The position numbers and the translations under genes were made by a program. The notes under the pieces are model-generated. The model did no database searches. It was given only the letters and a program-made list of their open reading frames with translations, and was not told the DNA's origin. DNA of 64,000 bases from Paludibacteraceae bacterium (GTDB lineage Bacteria > Bacteroidota > Bacteroidia > Bacteroidales > Paludibacteraceae), in assembly GCA_017448985.1 (NCBI GenBank), contig JAFSKL010000004.1, positions 1 to 64,000 on the forward strand, in the 5' to 3' direction. This document shows, one piece after another, positions 43,576-53,489 of this stretch (position 1 is its first letter; the number at the start of each line of letters is the position of its first letter).

Positions 43576-46500
43576 TTATACTGCTGCGGGCGAGAACTTG
43601 CCGTGACATTGTTTGTATTTCTTCCCGCTTCCGCACGGACACGGGTCATTAGGCCTTGGTTTCTTCTCGGCGATGATCGGTCCCTGATGCTGCTGTTCGC
43701 GGGTGTCGCGTCCTGCTGCTGCGGCTGCGCCGGAAGCCTGAGCTGCGGCTTGTACCGCATCTTTCTGCGTACGGTAACGGCTGTAGTCCTGACGGCGTTG
43801 CTGCTGGGCCTGCTGTACGCGGTCGGGTTCCTGCTGATGGATCTGTCCGCGGAGCAGGATAGCTATAGCACGGCGGTTGAAATTGTCGAGCATACCTTTG
43901 AAGATATTGAATGACTCGAGTTTGTAGATCAACAGCGGGTCTTTCTGCTCGTAGCTGGCGTTCTGCACACTCTGCTTGAGGTCGTCCAACTGACGGAGAT
44001 GCTCTTTCCATTCATCGTCGATGACATAGAGCAGCATGCGTTTCTCGAACTCCTTGACCACTTCCTTGCAATGCGTCTCGGCAGCGGCTTTGAGGTTAAC
44101 GGCGATGTTATACACGCGTTTGCCGTCCGTGATCGGGATGAGGATATTCTCGTACATCTGACCCTTGGCTTCATACACTTTCTGAATGACCGGATCGGCT
44201 ACCTGCATCAGCTTGTCCATACGGCGTTTGAAGCTCTCGAGGGCTGCTTCAGCCAGCTTGTCGCTCAGCTCCTGCTTACGTCCACGGCTGAACTCGTCTT
44301 CGTCGAACGGCACTTCGATGGCAAAGGTCTGCATCGTCTCTTCCTGCAGGCCGTAGTAGTCGTTTGCGGCACGAGCATCTGCAAAAATAGCCTCTGCCGT
44401 TTCGTAAATCATATTCGTTATATCCACGCCGATACGCTCGCCCATGAGCGCGTGGTGACGCTTGGCGTAAATGAGGTTTCGCTGCTGGTTCATCACATCG
44501 TCGTACTCGATGAGGCGCTTACGGATACCGAAGTTGTTCTCCTCCACTTTCTTCTGCGCGCGCTCGATAGAATTGGAAATCATGTTGTGCTCGATCATCT
44601 CGCCTTCCTGGAAGCCCATACGGTCCATGACGGAGGCTATACGCTCGGAACCGAACATACGCATCAGGTCGTCCTCCAGCGAGACATAGAAGACGGAACT
44701 ACCCGGGTCTCCCTGACGTCCCGCACGACCGCGCAACTGACGGTCCACACGGCGTGACTCGTGGCGTTCGGTACCGATGATAGCCAAACCTCCGGCCTCT
44801 TTGACCTCGGGCGTCAGCTTGATATCCGTACCACGACCGGCCATGTTGGTGGCAATCGTCACGACGCCCGGACGACCTGCCTCGGCTACGACTTGTGCCT
44901 CTTGCTGATGCAACTTGGCGTTGAGGACGTTATGCTTGATCTTGCGTATATTGAGCATCTTGCTCAAGAGTTCGGATATTTCCACGGAGGTGGTACCTAC
45001 GAGGACCGGACGGCCTTGCTCTACCATCGATACGATCTCATCGATGACGGCATTGTATTTCTCGCGTTTGGTGCGGTAGATACGGTCGTTCATGTCGATA
45101 CGCGCGATCGGTTTGTTGGTCGGGATAACGACCACATCCAGTTTGTAGATGTTCCAGAATTCGCCTGCTTCGGTCTCGGCGGTACCGGTCATACCGGAGA
45201 GCTTGTTGTACATACGGAAGTAGTTCTGCAGCGTGATGGTGGCGAAAGTCTGTGTGGCGCCTTCCACTTTGACGTTCTCCTTGGCCTCGACAGCCTGGTG
45301 CAAACCGTCCGACCATCGCCGGCCTTCCATGATACGGCCTGTCTGCTCATCGACGATCTTCACCTCGCCGTTGTCAATGATATAGTCCACATCTTTCTCG
45401 AAGAGCGTGTAGGCTTTGAGCAACTGGTGTACTGTGTGTACGCGTTCCGATTTGATGCTATAGTTAGTCAGGATATCGTCCTTGCGCTGCTGCTTCTCTT
45501 CGTGCGAGAGGCCTGCTTCGTTCTCGAGTTCGGCCATCTCCGAACCTACGTCGGGCAAGACGAAGAACTGCGGGTCATCGGTCGTACCGGTCAAGGCGTC
45601 AATACCTTTGTCGGTGAGCTCGATCGATTTGTTCTTCTCGTCGATGACGAAGAAGAGTTCGTCGGTAGCTATATGCATGTTCTTCTCGTTCTCCTGCAGG
45701 TAGAACTCCTCCGTTTTCTGCATCCGCACTTTGATACCGGGCTCGGAGAGGAACTTGATGAGTGCCTTGGATTTGGGCATACCTTTGAACGAGCGGAAGA
45801 GTGCCAATTCGCCTGCTTCCCGTTCTTTCTCGTCGTCGGACGACATCTTGGCCTTGGCTTCGGCGAGCAGCTTGGTCGTCAGCGTTGTTTGTTGGCGAAC
45901 GAGAGAAGCTACGCGGTCTTTGTATTCATCGAACATCTGGTCCTCGCCGCGAGGCACAGGTCCGCTGATGATAAGCGGTGTACGGGCATCGTCAATCAAC
46001 ACGGAGTCCACCTCATCAACGATGGCGAAGTTGTGTCCGCGCTGCACGAGGTCGAGCGGGCTTGTGGCCATATTGTCACGCAGGTAGTCGAAACCGAACT
46101 CGTTGTTCGTACCGAAAGTGATATCGCAGGCATAGGCCTTACGGCGCTCGTCGCTGTTGGGTTTGTGCTTGTCAATGCAATCGACGGTCAGGCCGAGGAA
46201 CATGTATATCGGTCCGTTCCACTCTGAGTCACGTTTGGCGAGGTAGTCGTTGACGGTCACTACATGTACACCTTCGTGGGTGAGGGCATTGAGGTAAACG
46301 GGCAGGGTAGCCACCAAGGTCTTACCTTCACCGGTAGCCATTTCTGCTATCTTACCTTGATGGAGCACGACGCCGCCGAAGAGCTGCACATCGTAATGGA
46401 TCATATCCCATGTTATCTCGTTACCGCCGACCATCCAATGGTTCTGGTAAACGGCATTGTCTCCGTCTATCTCGACAAAGTCGAAACGCGGGTCGGCGGC

Positions 46501-46914
46501 CAGGTCCTTATCCATCTGCGTAGCCGTTACCACCACATGCTCGTTCTCGGCAAAACGACGGGCGGTCGATTTGACAATAGCGTAAGCCTCAGGCAGAATT
46601 TCCGTCAGCACTTTTTCATACACTTCCTTGATCTCCTTCTCGAGCTTGTCAACTTCGTTGTAGATCTTCTCGCGTTTCTCGATAGGCGTCTCTTCGATAG
46701 AGGCCTTGAGTTCGGCGATACGGTCTTTCTGCGGCTTGACTGCTTCCTGCAACCGATCCATCAGCGCCCACGAACGTGCTCGTAACTCATCATTCGACAG
46801 CTTGTCAATATCCTCATAAGCCGCCTTGATCTGGTCCACTACCGGCGAGATGGCGCGCATATCTTTCTGGGCCTTGTTGCCGAATAGTTTGGTAATAATC
46901 TCTAAAAAATTCAT
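43576..46914 (-). CDS. secA: preprotein translocase ATPase SecA
   Basis: Motor of Sec protein export, 1,112 residues, the long Bacteroidetes form. Seen: Walker [81 protein letters not shown], and [15 protein letters not shown]. An extended linker (about 350-500) separates NBD1 parts. The zinc-binding C-terminus [15 protein letters not shown] for SecB or ribosome contact follows a Gln/Ala-rich stretch. Promoter at 47014. The leader of about 90 bases is a C-family island. Confidence 0.97.
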   Translation of the reverse strand: MNFLEIITKLFGNKAQKDMRAISPVVDQIKAAYEDIDKLSNDELRARSWALMDRLQEAVKPQKDRIAELKASIEETPIEKREKIYNEVDKLEKEIKEVYEKVLTEILPEAYAIVKSTARRFAENEHVVVTATQMDKDLAADPRFDFVEIDGDNAVYQNHWMVGGNEITWDMIHYDVQLFGGVVLHQGKIAEMATGEGKTLVATLPVYLNALTHEGVHVVTVNDYLAKRDSEWNGPIYMFLGLTVDCIDKHKPNSDERRKAYACDITFGTNNEFGFDYLRDNMATSPLDLVQRGHNFAIVDEVDSVLIDDARTPLIISGPVPRGEDQMFDEYKDRVASLVRQQTTLTTKLLAEAKAKMSSDDEKEREAGELALFRSFKGMPKSKALIKFLSEPGIKVRMQKTEEFYLQENEKNMHIATDELFFVIDEKNKSIELTDKGIDALTGTTDDPQFFVLPDVGSEMAELENEAGLSHEEKQQRKDDILTNYSIKSERVHTVHQLLKAYTLFEKDVDYIIDNGEVKIVDEQTGRIMEGRRWSDGLHQAVEAKENVKVEGATQTFATITLQNYFRMYNKLSGMTGTAETEAGEFWNIYKLDVVVIPTNKPIARIDMNDRIYRTKREKYNAVIDEIVSMVEQGRPVLVGTTSVEISELLSKMLNIRKIKHNVLNAKLHQQEAQVVAEAGRPGVVTIATNMAGRGTDIKLTPEVKEAGGLAIIGTERHESRRVDRQLRGRAGRQGDPGSSVFYVSLEDDLMRMFGSERIASVMDRMGFQEGEMIEHNMISNSIERAQKKVEENNFGIRKRLIEYDDVMNQQRNLIYAKRHHALMGERIGVDITNMIYETAEAIFADARAANDYYGLQEETMQTFAIEVPFDEDEFSRGRKQELSDKLAEAALESFKRRMDKLMQVADPVIQKVYEAKGQMYENILIPITDGKRVYNIAVNLKAAAETHCKEVVKEFEKRMLLYVIDDEWKEHLRQLDDLKQSVQNASYEQKDPLLIYKLESFNIFKGMLDNFNRRAIAILLRGQIHQQEPDRVQQAQQQRRQDYSRYRTQKDAVQAAAQASGAAAAAGRDTREQQHQGPIIAEKKPRPNDPCPCGSGKKYKQCHGKFSPAAV

Positions 46915-46916
46915 CT

Positions 46917-46985
46917 AACTATTTACGATTTAATCATTTACAATTTACCATATATTTTGTCATTTGGCTATTTAGCCATTTAACC
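46917..46985. repeat. micro-repeat island, family C, in the secA leader
   Basis: ATTTACGATTTAATCATTTAC, CATTTGGCTATTTAGCC words cover most of the untranslated leader of secA. Confidence 0.85.
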
Positions 46986-47013
46986 CTAATACACCAATAT
47001 ACAAAATCGGGTG

Positions 47014-47045
47014 CAAAGGTACTACTTTTTTTTGATATATGCAAA
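47014..47045 (-). promoter_or_regulatory. promoter of secA
   Basis: Minus strand TTTGCATATATC-A8-GTAG-TACCTTTG-CACCC (47045-47014). Confidence 0.88.
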
Positions 47046-47121
47046 TACAAAATGCGTGCCGCTGAATTTTTCTGCCAAAATGGCAGTTTTTTTGCGCATA
47101 TTTTATTTTTTGCACCAAAAT

Positions 47122-47153
47122 CTTGCACATTTCGAAAATTTGTTGTACCTTTG
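47122..47153 (+). promoter_or_regulatory. promoter of the 47181 lipoprotein gene
   Basis: CTTGCAC (47122-47128) and TACCTTTG (47146-47153) followed by CAGCGG; start codon 28 bases on. Confidence 0.85.
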
Positions 47154-47180
47154 CAGCGGAAATAAAAAAAACACATTATT

Positions 47181-47690
47181 ATGACCCATAAAATCGTTAT
47201 ACATTTTCTCTCTGTGCTGGCCTTCGTTTCCTGCACCGGCATCAATGACCCCGACCCGAAAACGGGTAACACCACACAAAACAACGATACTACTCAGGTT
47301 AATGATACTACGCCAACTAATCCTCAGGATTCTACTGAAACTCCTGCCCCCAGGAACTACGGCAAAATCGTCGGCACTTGGGAATGCTTTGATATCAATT
47401 ACGAAAACTTGATGTATGGATATTTTGTGCTAATCAATGACACGACCACCTCTCCATTTATACCCTATAACAAAGCACTTTTGTGTTTTAATATAGAAGT
47501 CAAGGATACTCTTCCGTTCGTATTTGGAGAAAAGACGATAGAGCCTATCGAAATACCTTATGATTTTACCTATAAAACTGTTGAATACGGAGAAGATGGG
47601 TATGTGTATTTTGGAGAATTTGCTGCACCAGCTCTCGCACCACAAAACTTTTCTGTAGTAACGCAAGTACTGATTTATCCTAAAGAATAA
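47181..47690 (+). CDS. lipocalin-like lipoprotein
   Basis: Protein of 169 residues with lipobox (LAFVSC). A Thr/Asn/Asp-rich linker (about 25-55, NDTTQVNDTTPTNPQDST) leads to a domain starting KIVGTWECFDINY, like the lipoprotein at 29075. Strands such as LLCFNIEVKDTLPFVF follow. AT-rich. It is 30 bp before the subtilase gene and probably cotranscribed; whether it modulates the protease is unknown. Confidence 0.65.
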   Translation: MTHKIVIHFLSVLAFVSCTGINDPDPKTGNTTQNNDTTQVNDTTPTNPQDSTETPAPRNYGKIVGTWECFDINYENLMYGYFVLINDTTTSPFIPYNKALLCFNIEVKDTLPFVFGEKTIEPIEIPYDFTYKTVEYGEDGYVYFGEFAAPALAPQNFSVVTQVLIYPKE

Positions 47691-47719
47691 GTTATCATTA
47701 ATCATTAAATTTTACCAAC

Positions 47720-50194
47720 ATGAAAAACATTTTTGTTTATCTAACGGAGGGAATTATGATTCTCTCCTCATCGTACGTTCTTGGAGAGAACTTGTTTTAC
47801 TATGGCAATGAGGAAAAGATTCCTTTCTCTATTGTACACAACAAGCGAGCGCTTCTAAGGCAAGCGGCTCAAAACAGAGACGATTATATTGAGAGAATAG
47901 GAGCGCGTATTCAGATAATCCCTGTCGTAGCTAATTGGAATGAAAATCCAAAGTCCATGTATGAGACAGCAGACGGAACAATCAGTTTGCCGGTTATTAA
48001 TATCGATAATGAGATTGAAGCGGTTCTACTTCCCGAGATCGTCTTGAAGCCACAAAAATATTCCTATGATATGTCTTCATTATGTGACAAATACCATTTG
48101 ACATTAAAAGAAGACTTAAAAAGACATCAAGTTTATTCTGTTCCTATTACTGGTGATGTTATAAGCATAGCCAATGCATTGTATGAAATGGGGCTTTTTG
48201 ATTTTGTTCATCCTAATTTCTTTTGCTCCACAGAACAGACAGCTTACTTTCCAAATGATATTTATTTTCCTTATCAAATAGCATGTCATAATACAGGGCA
48301 AACGTTACCTAACGGACATTCTGGGACTGCCAATGCGGATATTAACGCACCAGAAGCGTGGGAAATAACAAAAGGATCTTCTAATATAGTTGTTGCTGTT
48401 ATAGATCAGGGAGTTACAAGCAACCATCCTGACTTGCCAAATTCGCGACAGGTACGGCTTAACGGAAGCAATTTTGGTACAGGGAATCCCAATGACCCAT
48501 CTCCTACAGGAAATGATAATCATGGGAATGCCTGTGCTGGTGTCATTGCTGCCACGATGGATAACAATGAAGGTATTGCTGGTATCGCTCCGAACTGCAA
48601 AATTCTGCCGATAAGAAAAGATACAACATCCTCGCTGAATGATATTGCAAATGCATTTTATTTTGCGATGAATAATGGCGCACGTATAATATCCAATAGT
48701 TGGACTTATGGTTACCAAAATCCAAATTTTTACCCCGCACTTAAAGCTGCCATTGATACTGTAATAAATCACAATATAGTCGTTGTGTTTTCTGCTGGAA
48801 ATACGGCTAACCATGTAGGTAATATAAATGGTGTAGTGAATTTTCCTGCAAATTATTTAGGAGATGGTGTGATAACTGTTGGAGCTTCTGATAGATATGA
48901 TTGTATGGCAAACTATAGTCCGATAAGTTCCTTCATTGACTTTGTAGCTCCCTCGCATCGAGCATATTCTTCAAGGATAGCAGGTGAAACTTTAGAAATG
49001 TGGACTTTGGATATTCCAGGAAATGCAGGGTATAACCCGATTCCAACAATTTTTAGTGATACTCTATATGCCGCAGGAACGACAATCCCTAATTCTGGTA
49101 CTAATAATCTTGCATACACGGGATGTTTCGGCGGCACATCGCACTCGTGTCCGGTAGTGGCAGGTGTTGTAGCCTTGATGCTTTCGGTCAATCCCAATTT
49201 AACACCGACACATGTTTTTGAAATACTAAAAGAAACAAGTGCTAAAGTGGGCCCTTATACTTATACCAACGGAAAATGTAATCAGATGGGATATGGCAGA
49301 GTTGATGCCTATGCAGCAGTAGTGGCTGCCTCCAGCAATAGTATTCAAGGTCCTGATTACATTTGTCATTCTGATACTATAAAATGTTATTTAGCCAAAG
49401 CTTCAACTTTTAATTCCTTGGTTACATGGAGTCTATCAAATGCAAGCAATTTTTTATGGAATTTTTCAATCATAGGCAACACACATTTGGATACCGTTTT
49501 GGTTAAAGCTACATATTCAGATCCATTAATGATGTCGCACAATGGACAAGGTTATTCATCGGATATGTTATCTCCACGTGAAATACTGCCGACATTATCC
49601 GTTACCATTACCACAGGATCTACTTCTAAAACATATTCTAAGAAATTCCGAATGCCAATAGGACAAACTCCTTCATTCACCGCCAGTTCTTCTGCAACAT
49701 GGTACACAGGTACTCCCCGTACGTTTACCGTCACAAACTGCACCAATGAGCCTGACTCCGTTTTCTCTTGGATTGCTAAAAGAGGCGCAACCATCGCAGG
49801 AACAGGCACGGGTAAATCTTTCACTTTTACTCCTGTTATGATTGGAACTTACAATATATCTGTCACCAATAATGAGAAAGAATGTGGGAACGCAACCACC
49901 ACACATCCATATTCAGTGTACCGTAAAACACGAATAGACGCGACCTCCGATAATAACATTCTCAATATCATTCTATCCGAGGAAGATGAAGATGCACAAC
50001 GTTCTCCTGTACAATTGAATGAGAACAGCGATTATACCATCGAATTGTGGCATAGTATCTTCGGTCGCATGAAAGAGCAGACTTTCCGTTCATCGACCAT
50101 ACGGATAGACACAAGTTCTTTGCCGCTAGGAGTGTATGTGGTAGTGCTCAAAGAAAACGGCGAAGTAATCGCACAAACAAAAGTGAGGATATAA
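47720..50194 (+). CDS. secreted S8 (subtilisin-like) serine protease
   Basis: Protein of 824 residues with an N-terminal signal-like segment (about 1-22), a propeptide-like region (about 40-200), and a peptidase S8 domain. Catalytic triad Asp229 (AVIDQGVTSNHPD), His268 (NDNHGNACAG) and Ser474 (GGTSHSCP), with oxyanion Asn361 (SAGNTA). Then two Ig/PKD-like beta domains (about 550-740) and a C-terminal domain ending LPLGVYVVVLKENGEVIAQTKVRI-like strands, typical of type IX secretion cargo. So probably exported to the cell surface. AT-rich and foreign-looking next to secA. Confidence 0.88.
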   Translation: MKNIFVYLTEGIMILSSSYVLGENLFYYGNEEKIPFSIVHNKRALLRQAAQNRDDYIERIGARIQIIPVVANWNENPKSMYETADGTISLPVINIDNEIEAVLLPEIVLKPQKYSYDMSSLCDKYHLTLKEDLKRHQVYSVPITGDVISIANALYEMGLFDFVHPNFFCSTEQTAYFPNDIYFPYQIACHNTGQTLPNGHSGTANADINAPEAWEITKGSSNIVVAVIDQGVTSNHPDLPNSRQVRLNGSNFGTGNPNDPSPTGNDNHGNACAGVIAATMDNNEGIAGIAPNCKILPIRKDTTSSLNDIANAFYFAMNNGARIISNSWTYGYQNPNFYPALKAAIDTVINHNIVVVFSAGNTANHVGNINGVVNFPANYLGDGVITVGASDRYDCMANYSPISSFIDFVAPSHRAYSSRIAGETLEMWTLDIPGNAGYNPIPTIFSDTLYAAGTTIPNSGTNNLAYTGCFGGTSHSCPVVAGVVALMLSVNPNLTPTHVFEILKETSAKVGPYTYTNGKCNQMGYGRVDAYAAVVAASSNSIQGPDYICHSDTIKCYLAKASTFNSLVTWSLSNASNFLWNFSIIGNTHLDTVLVKATYSDPLMMSHNGQGYSSDMLSPREILPTLSVTITTGSTSKTYSKKFRMPIGQTPSFTASSSATWYTGTPRTFTVTNCTNEPDSVFSWIAKRGATIAGTGTGKSFTFTPVMIGTYNISVTNNEKECGNATTTHPYSVYRKTRIDATSDNNILNIILSEEDEDAQRSPVQLNENSDYTIELWHSIFGRMKEQTFRSSTIRIDTSSLPLGVYVVVLKENGEVIAQTKVRI

Positions 50195-50225
50195 TAACAG
50201 TAGATTTTAGTATAATCTCTATCAG

Positions 50226-50249
50226 AGCAGTCTTCGGACTGCTTTTTTT
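50226..50249 (+). terminator. Rho-independent terminator of the subtilase gene
   Basis: AGCAGTC-TTCG-GACTGCT with a UUCG tetraloop and seven T residues. Confidence 0.92.
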
Positions 50250-50320
50250 GTATAGGCATCCCAGTTGTTGTGTTTTTGCACGTGTGGCTGTGACCTTATG
50301 ACGGGTGAGAGAAAACATTG

Positions 50321-50392
50321 CTTATGTTGTGCTTATTTTGTCGTAATAATCTGTTCCCGTGATGGTCCCGTTTATGACTCGGCGAAGAATCG
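50321..50392 (+). repeat. 72-bp dispersed element, copy 2
   Basis: Partner of 33550-33621. Here the shared frame is open (AYFVVIICSRDGPVYDSAK). No promoter or start was identified for it. Each copy trails a terminator at the end of an accessory insert. Confidence 0.7.
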
Positions 50393-50458
50393 GACGATAG
50401 GCGAAAGTCAAAAGTCGAAAGCAAATTTATCAAAAATTATCAGAAATAATAAGAATTA

Positions 50459-50490
50459 TTTGCATATCTGCAAAAAAAGTTGTACCTTTG
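50459..50490 (+). promoter_or_regulatory. promoter of the lipid kinase-dut operon
   Basis: TTTGCA (50459-50464), A-rich spacer, TACCTTTG (50483-50490), then CAGCC; ATG at 50522. Confidence 0.85.
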
Positions 50491-50521
50491 CAGCCGATTT
50501 AATTTGCATAATTGTGTGCTT

Positions 50522-51439
50522 ATGAAAAACATAGCTTTTATCATCAATCCTGTTTCGGGTAGCAAAGAGACGCAGAAAGAGAAGCGTAAATTGCCGAAAC
50601 TGATCATGCAGTTGCTCGACAAGGAGCAGTGGTTGCCGAATATTGCGTTCACGGAGTACGCGGGTCATGCAACGGAGTTGGCGCGTCAATACGCGCGTAT
50701 GGGCTTCGATGCCGTGGTGGCTGTCGGCGGTGACGGTACGGTGAACGAAGTGGCGAAAGGACTGGTTAGGGGGAACGGGTTACCGGTTATGGGTTACGGG
50801 ACAGCGCTCGGAATAATCCCTATGGGTAGCGGTAATGGTTTTGCGCGGCACCTGAATGTACCTATCCGTCCGCAGAAGGCGATAGAGATGCTGAACCGCT
50901 CCGAACCCATCAGCGTGGACTACGGTCTGGCCAACGGCAAGCTCTTCGTCAGCACTTGTGGCACGGGATTTGATGCAGTAGTTGCAGAACATTTTGCGGG
51001 GAGTAACAAGCGGGGATTCATGACCTATTTTCAGAATGTGCTGCATGATATCTTCTCATATACGCCGCAGACTTACCACATAGTGGGTGACGGTTTGGAC
51101 GTGACGCACAAGGCGTTCCTCATCACTTTTGCGAACGCGAACCAGTGGGGCTACGAGGCCTTGATTGCTCCCAAAGCAAGTATGCAGGACGGTAAGATGG
51201 ATATCATGCTGGTGTCCAGTCATGCTATCTTAGGCAGTGCGAGTCTGGCGTTGCGTCTGTTCGCTGGCAGCATCGATGACAGCCATTTCATGAACACGCT
51301 ACGGGCGAAAGAAGTGACGCTGGAGCGTGAGGAGGCGGCACCGTTCCATATAGACGGCGACCCCGTGGAGATGGAGAAAGACATACACATCAAGATCGTA
51401 GCCGACGGGCTGAGAGTGCTGGTCGAAAAACGATTTTGA
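50522..51439 (+). CDS. diacylglycerol kinase-family (YegS/DagK-like) lipid kinase
   Basis: Protein of 305 residues. N-terminal KNIAFIINPVSGSKET, the GGDGT motif in VAVGGDGTVNEVAKGL, then IIPMGSGNGFARHLNV and CGTGFDAVVAEHF, and C-terminal HIDGDPVEME, as in the DAGK/sphingosine kinase superfamily. It probably phosphorylates a lipid such as diacylglycerol at the membrane. Between GLV and GTALGIIP an F-family island (50767-50800) adds RGNGLPVMGYG, where homologues as I recall them have only two or three residues. This is close to the nucleotide site. First gene of a twelve-gene operon. Confidence 0.92.
   Translation: MKNIAFIINPVSGSKETQKEKRKLPKLIMQLLDKEQWLPNIAFTEYAGHATELARQYARMGFDAVVAVGGDGTVNEVAKGLVRGNGLPVMGYGTALGIIPMGSGNGFARHLNVPIRPQKAIEMLNRSEPISVDYGLANGKLFVSTCGTGFDAVVAEHFAGSNKRGFMTYFQNVLHDIFSYTPQTYHIVGDGLDVTHKAFLITFANANQWGYEALIAPKASMQDGKMDIMLVSSHAILGSASLALRLFAGSIDDSHFMNTLRAKEVTLEREEAAPFHIDGDPVEMEKDIHIKIVADGLRVLVEKRF
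50767..50800. repeat. micro-repeat island, family F, inside the lipid kinase
   Basis: GGGTTACCGGTTATGGGTTACGG, in frame, encoding GNGLPVMGYG right after the GGDGT helix. Confidence 0.9.
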
Positions 51440-51476
51440 CTAGTCCACTAGTCGACTAGTCTACTAGAATACTAGA
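51438..51476. repeat. micro-repeat island, family G
   Basis: GACTAGTCCACTAGTCGACTAGTCTACTAG: the unit is itself a palindrome. It fills the gap between the kinase stop and dut; the same family is at 19986. Confidence 0.88.
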
Positions 51477-51480
51477 TTTT

Positions 51481-51915
51481 ATGACACTGAAAATTATCAA
51501 CAAGAGCACGAATCCGCTGCCGAAGTACGAGAGTGAGTTGGCGGCGGGAATGGATATACGCTGTAATATCGCGGAGGCGGTCACGCTGCAACCGATGGAA
51601 CGCAAGCTGATCCCTACGGGTCTGTTCATCGAACTGCCGGCAGGTTACGAGGCGCAGATTCGTCCGCGTAGCGGGCTGGCCTTGAAGCGCGGCCTGACAG
51701 TGCTGAACACGCCGGGCACGATCGATGCGGACTACAGAGGTGAAGTGGGCGTTATCCTGGTGAATCTCAGCGGTGAACCCCAGACTATTGAGCCCGGAGA
51801 GCGTATCTGTCAGATGGTCATTGCCAAGCACGAGACGCCTGAGATAGTGGAAGTGAGCGAACTGAGCGAGACCGAACGCGGAGCCGGAGGATTCGGGCAC
51901 AGTGGGAGGAAGTGA
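51481..51915 (+). CDS. dut: dUTP diphosphatase
   Basis: Trimeric dUTPase of 144 residues that hydrolyses dUTP to dUMP. All five motifs are seen: [45 protein letters not shown] and the C-terminal [10 protein letters not shown]. Followed by a K-family element and the TPR gene. The order dut-TPR-DUF4292-EnvC-like is, as I recall, common in Bacteroidales. Confidence 0.97.
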   Translation: MTLKIINKSTNPLPKYESELAAGMDIRCNIAEAVTLQPMERKLIPTGLFIELPAGYEAQIRPRSGLALKRGLTVLNTPGTIDADYRGEVGVILVNLSGEPQTIEPGERICQMVIAKHETPEIVEVSELSETERGAGGFGHSGRK

Positions 51916-51919
51916 GGAA

Positions 51920-51952
51920 ACCCTTCCCTAACCCCTCCCTCATGGAGGGGAA
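51920..51952. repeat. K-family palindromic element before the TPR gene
   Basis: CCCTTCCCTAACCCC and CCCTCATGGAGGGG form a hairpin in the dut-TPR gap. An inverted relative lies in the TPR signal peptide at 51993. Confidence 0.75.
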
Positions 51953-51958
51953 CAAAAC

Positions 51959-52942
51959 ATGAAGCGAGGCTTGTTCATATTACTGATGCTGCTCGTCCTT
52001 CCATTGAGGGAAGGGCCGGGGTTAGGTTTATATGCGCTGAGCACCGAGCAGGAGCAGCAGTTCACCTACTACTGGTACGCAGCACGGCAGGCGATTACTG
52101 ACGAGCGTTTTGCAGACGCATATGCGCTGTTGGAGTTCTGCCACATGCTCAAACCCGACGATGCGACGACCTTGATGTTCCTCGGCGTGATGTACGACGG
52201 CATGAGCTACAAGAAGCTGGCCACAGAGCTGTTCCGGCAGTCGTTTGAAGCCGATCCGGCTGACAAATGGTTCAAGTACAGTATGGCCCTGCTCGAGCAA
52301 GGGACGGAGGAAGGCGAACAGGAAGCGTTGCGGGTATTGGAGAAAGCATACAACATTCAGAAGTCGAAAAGCACTTCCGTGGACGAAGACCTGTTAGAGC
52401 AGTTGAAGCGGATGTACATCAACACCAGGCAGTGGAAGAAGGCCTTGGCAATGCAGGATGAGCTGGACGAGCAACACGGCTATGACGCTTATAGTGCCAT
52501 CACGCGGTACCGCATCTACGCCATGTGGGGCAAGAACAAGAAAGCGATAGAGGCAATCGACAAGTACCTCGAGACGGATCCGACAAATGTGCAGTTCCTC
52601 ATTTTCCGCATGGAGATTATGGAGCGAACAGGTGCCAAGAAAGAGGATATGTACGCCATTTTTGAGCGCATCCTGTCGTTAGACCCCTACAACTTAGGCG
52701 TGCTGAACAACTATGCCTATTATCTGGCCACACACGGAGGCGACTTGGCGGAGGCGGAGAGGATGAGTGCCATCACTATTCGCGAACAGCCGGACCACGC
52801 CGTGTTTCTGGATACCTACGGATGGATTTTGCACCTGAAAGGGCAGGACGATTTGGCCAAGTTCTACCTCAACAAAGCCTTGCGGAACAGCAATGCGGAC
52901 TCACGCGAAGAAATACAAAAACATATCAATGCGATTAAATAA
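51959..52942 (+). CDS. exported TPR protein
   Basis: Protein of 327 residues. The signal region is MKRGLFILLMLLVLPLREGPGLGLYALS; its second half (LREGPGLGL) is encoded by a K-family element, an odd charged insertion in the cleavage region. The mature part is a row of TPR-like helical pairs, e.g. RFADAYALLEFCHMLKPDDA, KKLATELFRQSFEADPADKW, NKKAIEAIDKYLETDPTNVQ and a last unit EQPDHAVFLDTYGWILHLKG. Likely a periplasmic scaffold. The next gene starts inside its 3' end. Confidence 0.85.
   Translation: MKRGLFILLMLLVLPLREGPGLGLYALSTEQEQQFTYYWYAARQAITDERFADAYALLEFCHMLKPDDATTLMFLGVMYDGMSYKKLATELFRQSFEADPADKWFKYSMALLEQGTEEGEQEALRVLEKAYNIQKSKSTSVDEDLLEQLKRMYINTRQWKKALAMQDELDEQHGYDAYSAITRYRIYAMWGKNKKAIEAIDKYLETDPTNVQFLIFRMEIMERTGAKKEDMYAIFERILSLDPYNLGVLNNYAYYLATHGGDLAEAERMSAITIREQPDHAVFLDTYGWILHLKGQDDLAKFYLNKALRNSNADSREEIQKHINAIK
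51993..52026. repeat. K-family element inside the TPR signal peptide
   Basis: CGTCCTTCCATTGAGGGAAGGGCCGGGGTTAGG is an inverted relative of 51920-51952 and a direct relative, on the other strand, of the GH53 copy. Confidence 0.75.
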
Positions 52943-53489
52943 ATTCATATGGGTAGCCTGCCTGGCCTTGGTGTTGGCGGGCTGCGGCGCAAAGAAAAAA
53001 GTAGCCGAGACGAAGCCGGAAGAGGTGCAGCCTGCTGTGCCGGCGTGGCATACATGTCTGATACAGAATGCCCGTGCGACCGTCACTCGTGGCGGTGACC
53101 GCTTGTCCGCACAAATAACGATGCAGACGGTGCGTGACTCGCTGGCGGTGATCAGCGTGATGCCGATGCTCGGAATGGAGATGCTGCGCATCGAGGCCAC
53201 ACCCGTGGAGGTCATCGTCATCGACAAACTGCACGCTCAGTACGGCCGGGCCACCTATGCGGACATTAACCGCAAACTGACGCCGAGTATGAACTGGGAC
53301 ATCATGCAGCAGCTCTGTTCGGCGGAACTGCCGACGGGCGACCAGCGGGCACGGCTCGTGTATCAGTTCGGCAAAGAGACGATTGAACTGGTGATCGACT
53401 ATCCGCCACGCCAACTGGATGTGCCCATCCGAATCAGTCATTTACCCCTTACCAAATACAAGAAAGCAGATATATCGAAATGGCTATGA
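52929..53489 (+). CDS. DUF4292 lipoprotein
   Basis: Protein of 186 residues starting MRLNKFIWVACLALVLAGC (lipobox LAGC); a longer frame to 52893 overlaps more of the TPR gene and was rejected. The mature domain, with ATVTRGGDRLSAQITMQTVRD and GMEMLRIEATPVEVIVIDKL, matches DUF4292, a LolB/LolA-like fold probably binding lipid or lipoprotein. Overlaps the TPR gene by 14 bp and the EnvC-like gene by 10 bp. Confidence 0.86.
   Translation: MRLNKFIWVACLALVLAGCGAKKKVAETKPEEVQPAVPAWHTCLIQNARATVTRGGDRLSAQITMQTVRDSLAVISVMPMLGMEMLRIEATPVEVIVIDKLHAQYGRATYADINRKLTPSMNWDIMQQLCSAELPTGDQRARLVYQFGKETIELVIDYPPRQLDVPIRISHLPLTKYKKADISKWL

Noticed and set aside
44761..46227. Long plus-strand open frame opposite secA
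   Set aside because: Mirror of the secA codon pattern; no recognisable domain or promoter.
50265..50525. Plus-strand frame across the second 72-bp element as a gene
   Set aside because: No promoter or homologous start; it runs into the lipid-kinase promoter. Kept only as a possible relic.
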